Origin: Sporomusa ovata DSM 2662
Lineage (GTDB): Bacteria; Bacillota; Negativicutes; Sporomusales; Sporomusaceae
DNA length: 64,000 bases
Assembly (NCBI RefSeq): GCF_000445445.1
Contig: NZ_ASXP01000002.1
Coordinates: forward strand, 945,001-1,009,000
Reading direction: 5' to 3'
Shown here: in pieces, positions 61,395 to 64,000 of the stretch
How the letters are laid out: each line of letters opens with the position of its first letter
How positions within the stretch are numbered: position 1 is the stretch's first letter
The notes under the pieces: model-generated
What the model was told of the DNA's origin: nothing
Database searches by the model: none
Seen by the model: the letters and a program-made list of their open reading frames with translations, nothing else
Program-made: the position numbers and the translations under genes

Positions 61395-61613
61395 ATGTCC
61401 AAACAAGATGTAATTGAAGTGGAAGGTACGGTCGTTGAGGCGCTGCCTAATGCTATGTTCCAGGTAAAATTGGAAAATGGTCATATTGTGCTGGCGCATG
61501 TATCAGGGAAAATTCGGATGAATTTTATTCGAATTTTGCCAGGCGATAAAGTTACTATTGAACTTACACCGTATGATTTAAAACGCGGCCGTATTACCTA
61601 TAGGTTTAAATAG
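61395..61613 (+). CDS. infA: translation initiation factor IF-1
   Basis: Blocks the A-site during initiation. The 72-residue OB-fold protein shows EVEGTVVEALPNAMFQVKLE near 8-27 and MNFIRILPGDKVTIELTPYD near 41-60. GAGGAGGGGATAAGCTCAT precedes the ATG. Confidence 0.97.
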   Translation: MSKQDVIEVEGTVVEALPNAMFQVKLENGHIVLAHVSGKIRMNFIRILPGDKVTIELTPYDLKRGRITYRFK

Positions 61614-61702
61614 CTTGTGTTCGTGGGTTCGTAAGTTCGTTAGTCAAGCGATGAGCGAACACGGACTGGCGAGCGGCGGACGCACTAAAGGGAGGTTTAA
61701 TT

Positions 61703-61816
61703 ATGAAAGTAAGGCCATCGGTTAAGCCTATATGTGAAAAATGCAAAATCATCAAACGGCATGGCAGAGTAATGGTGATTTGCGAGAATCCTAAACATAA
61801 ACAAAAACAAGGTTAA
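61703..61816 (+). CDS. rpmJ: ribosomal protein L36 (C+ form)
   Basis: The 37-residue protein MKVRPSVKPICEKCK... has the zinc ligands C11, C14, C27 and H32. AAAGGGAGGTTTAATT precedes the ATG. The gap before it (61614-61702) contains an inverted GTGTTCG...CGAACAC pair. Confidence 0.96.
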   Translation: MKVRPSVKPICEKCKIIKRHGRVMVICENPKHKQKQG

Positions 61817-61837
61817 AAGAAGGGGGTGGATTAAAAC

Positions 61838-62209
61838 ATGGCACGTATTGCCGGTGTAGACTTACCGCGTGACAAACGCATTGAAATTGCCTTAACATAT
61901 ATTTTTGGTATTGGCTTAACATTATCAAAACAAATTCTGGCTAATACCGGAATCAATCCTGATACCCGGACCCGGGATCTAACGGAAGAAGAAGTTGCCA
62001 AACTGCGTGAAAACATTGATAAAAACTATCGCGTAGAAGGCGATCTTCGCCGGGAAGAAGCATTAAACATTAAGCGGCTCATTGAGATCGGCTCTTATCG
62101 TGGCAAGCGGCATCGCATGGGTCTTCCTGTACGCGGTCAACGTACTAAGACCAATGCCCGTACCCGCAAAGGCCCAAAAAGAACTGTCGGCGCTAAGAAG
62201 AAGAAGTAA
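61838..62209 (+). CDS. rpsM: ribosomal protein S13
   Basis: Head protein touching the P-site tRNA. The 123 residues contain ARIAGVDLPRDKRIEIALTY near 2-21, the helix-two-turn-helix region, and the tail GQRTKTNARTRKGPKR. AGAAGGGGGTGGATTAAAAC precedes the ATG. Confidence 0.97.
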   Translation: MARIAGVDLPRDKRIEIALTYIFGIGLTLSKQILANTGINPDTRTRDLTEEEVAKLRENIDKNYRVEGDLRREEALNIKRLIEIGSYRGKRHRMGLPVRGQRTKTNARTRKGPKRTVGAKKKK

Positions 62210-62224
62210 GGGAGGGAATAACCT

Positions 62225-62617
62225 TTGGCTCAAAAAAAAGTTGTCAGAACAAAACGTAAAGAACGTAAAAATATAGAACATGGTGTTGCTCATATCCGTT
62301 CGACTTTCAACAACACCATCATTACCATCACTGATACCAGAGGCAATGCCATTTCCTGGGCAAGCGCCGGTGGACTGGGCTTTAGAGGCTCACGGAAAAG
62401 TACCCCATTTGCTGCTCAAATGGCTGCTGAAACCGCTGCCAAAGCTGCCATGGAACATGGCCTTAAACAAATCGAAGTATTTGTAAAAGGTCCTGGTGCC
62501 GGCCGAGAAGCCGCCATCCGTTCACTCCAGGCTGCAGGCCTTGAAGTTAATGCAATTAAAGACGTAACACCCATTCCGCACAATGGATGCCGTCCGCCAA
62601 AAAGAAGAAGAGTTTAA
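62225..62617 (+). CDS. rpsK: ribosomal protein S11
   Basis: Platform protein near the E-site. The 130 residues contain HIRSTFNNTIITITDTRGN near 22-40 and the C-terminal IKDVTPIPHNGCRPPKRRRV. TTG start behind GGGAGGGAATAACC. Confidence 0.97.
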   Translation: MAQKKVVRTKRKERKNIEHGVAHIRSTFNNTIITITDTRGNAISWASAGGLGFRGSRKSTPFAAQMAAETAAKAAMEHGLKQIEVFVKGPGAGREAAIRSLQAAGLEVNAIKDVTPIPHNGCRPPKRRRV

Positions 62618-62641
62618 GGAAATGGGAGGTGTTTGGTAAGA

Positions 62642-63274
62642 ATGGCAAAATATACAGGTCCTGTTTGCAGATTATGCCGCCGCGAAGGTGCAAAATTATA
62701 TCTCAAAGGCGACAGATGCTATAGCGATAAATGCGCATTTACGGTGCGCAGCTTTGCTCCCGGCCAGCATGGTGCCGGTCAAACCCGTAAAAAAGTTTCT
62801 GAGTATGGTATTCAGCTCCGGGAAAAACAAAAAACCCGCCGCATCTACGGCGTACTTGAGCGTCAATTCCGGAATTACTTTGAAAAAGCGGAACGCCAAA
62901 AAGGCATTACCGGCGAAAATCTGTTGGTTATGTTGGAAAGAAGACTTGACAATGTTGTTTTTCGCATGGGAATGGCTGAAAGCCGCAACCAAGCAAGACA
63001 ATTGGTACGTCATGGCTTGTTTAATGTAAATGGCCGCCGTGTAAATATACCATCCTTCCTGGTAAAAGCTGGTGATGTTGTCGCCGTCCAGGAAACAAGT
63101 AAAGAATCACCTATTATGAAAAAAATCGCTGAATCGCTAGGGTCTAAGCAAGTTCCAGCCTGGATCGAACTTACGGCTGCCGATATGAGCGGTAAAGTTA
63201 TGCGCTACCCCACCCGGGAGGAAATTGATATTCCTATCCAGGAACATCTCATCGTAGAGTTGTATTCAAGATAA
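62642..63274 (+). CDS. rpsD: ribosomal protein S4 (C+ form)
   Basis: Primary assembly protein and, in Bacillus, autogenous repressor. I start it at ATG 62642 (MAKYTGPVCRLCRREG) with GGGAGGTG upstream; 210 residues. Zinc ligands C9, C12, C26 and C31 are present. The S4 RNA-binding domain lies near 98-160 (RLDNVVFRMGMAESRNQARQ). Confidence 0.97.
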   Translation: MAKYTGPVCRLCRREGAKLYLKGDRCYSDKCAFTVRSFAPGQHGAGQTRKKVSEYGIQLREKQKTRRIYGVLERQFRNYFEKAERQKGITGENLLVMLERRLDNVVFRMGMAESRNQARQLVRHGLFNVNGRRVNIPSFLVKAGDVVAVQETSKESPIMKKIAESLGSKQVPAWIELTAADMSGKVMRYPTREEIDIPIQEHLIVELYSR

Positions 63275-63338
63275 GCTGCCCTCAACCGTGGCGATGGCGT
63301 AATGTAAGAGTTTGGCCAAATGAGGAGGGTTTTTCCGG

Positions 63339-64000
63339 ATGATTGAAATCGAAAAACCGAAGATCGAAATAGTAGAAATAAGTGAAGACAGCCGTTATGG
63401 CAAATTTGTATGGGAACCGCTTGACAGGGGCTTTGGCATTACGCTGGGCAACAGTTTACGGCGGGTGCTCTTATCATCCTTACCAGGTGGAGCTGTAACC
63501 TCAGTGAAAATTGATGGTGTACTGCATGAATTTGCTACTATTCCTGGTGTTCGGGAGGACGTCACCGACATTATTCTAAACCTAAAAGAACTGTGTCTTA
63601 AAATGCATAGTGACGAGCCTAAAGTTTTGCTTGTTGAAGCGTTTGAAGAAGGCGAAGTCACCGCAGGCGATATAAAGGCCGATGCCGACATTGATATTTT
63701 AAATCCGGAACTGCACCTGGCGACAGTAGGTGCTGGTGGTCAGCTCCGGATGGAAATCATGATCGAAAAAGGCAAAGGGTATATACCGGCTGACAAAAAC
63801 AAAAAACCCGACCATGTAATCGGGATTATTCCTATTGACTCCATCTTCTCACCTATTGTACGCGTCAATTATAACGTTACCGATACGCGTGTTGGTAACG
63901 TAACTAATTATGACAAACTGACATTAGAAGTATGGACTGACGGCAGTATGCGTCCTGAAGAAGCGGTTAGCAAAGCTGCTGGAATTATGGTGTCGCACCT
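63339..64000 (+). CDS. rpoA: RNA polymerase subunit alpha, truncated by the window end
   Basis: The first 220 codons are present and the frame stays open to the edge. The N-terminal dimerisation domain shows EPLDRGFGITLGNSLRRVLL near 27-46 and the LSSLPGGAVTSVKIDGV region. The C-terminal DNA-binding domain lies beyond the window. AAATGAGGAGGGTTTTTCCGG precedes the ATG by a fairly long spacer. Confidence 0.97.
   Translation, partial: MIEIEKPKIEIVEISEDSRYGKFVWEPLDRGFGITLGNSLRRVLLSSLPGGAVTSVKIDGVLHEFATIPGVREDVTDIILNLKELCLKMHSDEPKVLLVEAFEEGEVTAGDIKADADIDILNPELHLATVGAGGQLRMEIMIEKGKGYIPADKNKKPDHVIGIIPIDSIFSPIVRVNYNVTDTRVGNVTNYDKLTLEVWTDGSMRPEEAVSKAAGIMVSH

Overview
The window is a long chromosomal block of housekeeping genes from a low-to-mid GC, endospore-forming anaerobic Firmicute. 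Most genes read left to right. Gene order from ctsR to rpoA follows the Bacillus/Clostridia backbone: ctsR-mcsA-mcsB-clpC, radA-disA-yacL-ispD/F-gltX-cysE-cysS-mrnC-rlmB-yacP-sigH, rpmG-secE-nusG-rplKAJL-rpoBC, rpsL-rpsG-fusA-tuf, then the S10/spc/alpha ribosomal operons. A SpoIIP-family engulfment hydrolase and SigH indicate sporulation. Rubrerythrin and a flavodiiron protein indicate a strict anaerobe coping with oxygen. An EF-Tu with a four-cysteine insertion, an enlarged RpoC and the overall insertions make me favour the Negativicutes (Sporomusa/Pelosinus-like); this lineage call is inference from memory, not a search.

Region by region. 1-160: end of an rRNA operon (5S rRNA and terminator). 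0.2-2.8 kb: rubrerythrin and a SpeD-family pyruvoyl decarboxylase on the minus strand, then a flavodiiron protein. 2.9-3.4 kb: a membrane metal-hydrolase-like protein. 3.6-8.3 kb: the CtsR-controlled protein-arginine-kinase/ClpC stress operon. 8.4-10.9 kb: radA and disA. 11.0-13.1 kb: a minus-strand insertion with spoIIP, a small membrane protein sharing a module with it, and a small MazG-like protein. 13.2-17.7 kb: yacL, fused ispDF, a small exported protein, gltX. 17.8-25.3 kb: a cysteine T-box followed by cysE-cysS-mrnC, thyX, an HD-GYP protein with a degraded HD dyad, rlmB, a VanW protein and yacP. 25.5-29.2 kb: sigH, pfkA, a YetF-type protein, uppP. 29.3-31.7 kb: a perfect-consensus promoter driving five tRNAs and the first tuf gene, then rpmG, tRNA-Trp. 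31.7-43.1 kb: secE to rpoC, with an L10 leader RNA and a separate promoter in front of rpoB. 43.4-43.9 kb: a small AbrB-type regulator plus an unknown ORF. 44.0-48.8 kb: ybxF, rpsL, rpsG, fusA, second tuf. 48.9-64.0 kb: rpsJ to the truncated rpoA.

The genes combine transcription (rpoABC, nusG, sigH), translation (ribosomal proteins, two EF-Tu genes, EF-G, IF-1, tRNAs, two tRNA synthetases), secretion (secE, secY), stress proteolysis (McsB marks proteins with phosphoarginine for ClpC), DNA-integrity signalling (DisA c-di-AMP) and envelope lipid supply (IspDF, UppP). L33, L36, S14 and S4 are all the zinc-binding (C+) forms.

I did not find a defence system, phage, IS element, CRISPR array or metabolic island. 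The most interesting leads are inside familiar genes or between them: a three-fold diverged repeat in RpoC ahead of its second zinc site; a SpeD lacking the catalytic Cys83 and Glu62; the shared module in the spoIIP neighbourhood; a large imperfect palindrome after disA; and a perfect palindrome in the spacer of the tRNA-tuf promoter.
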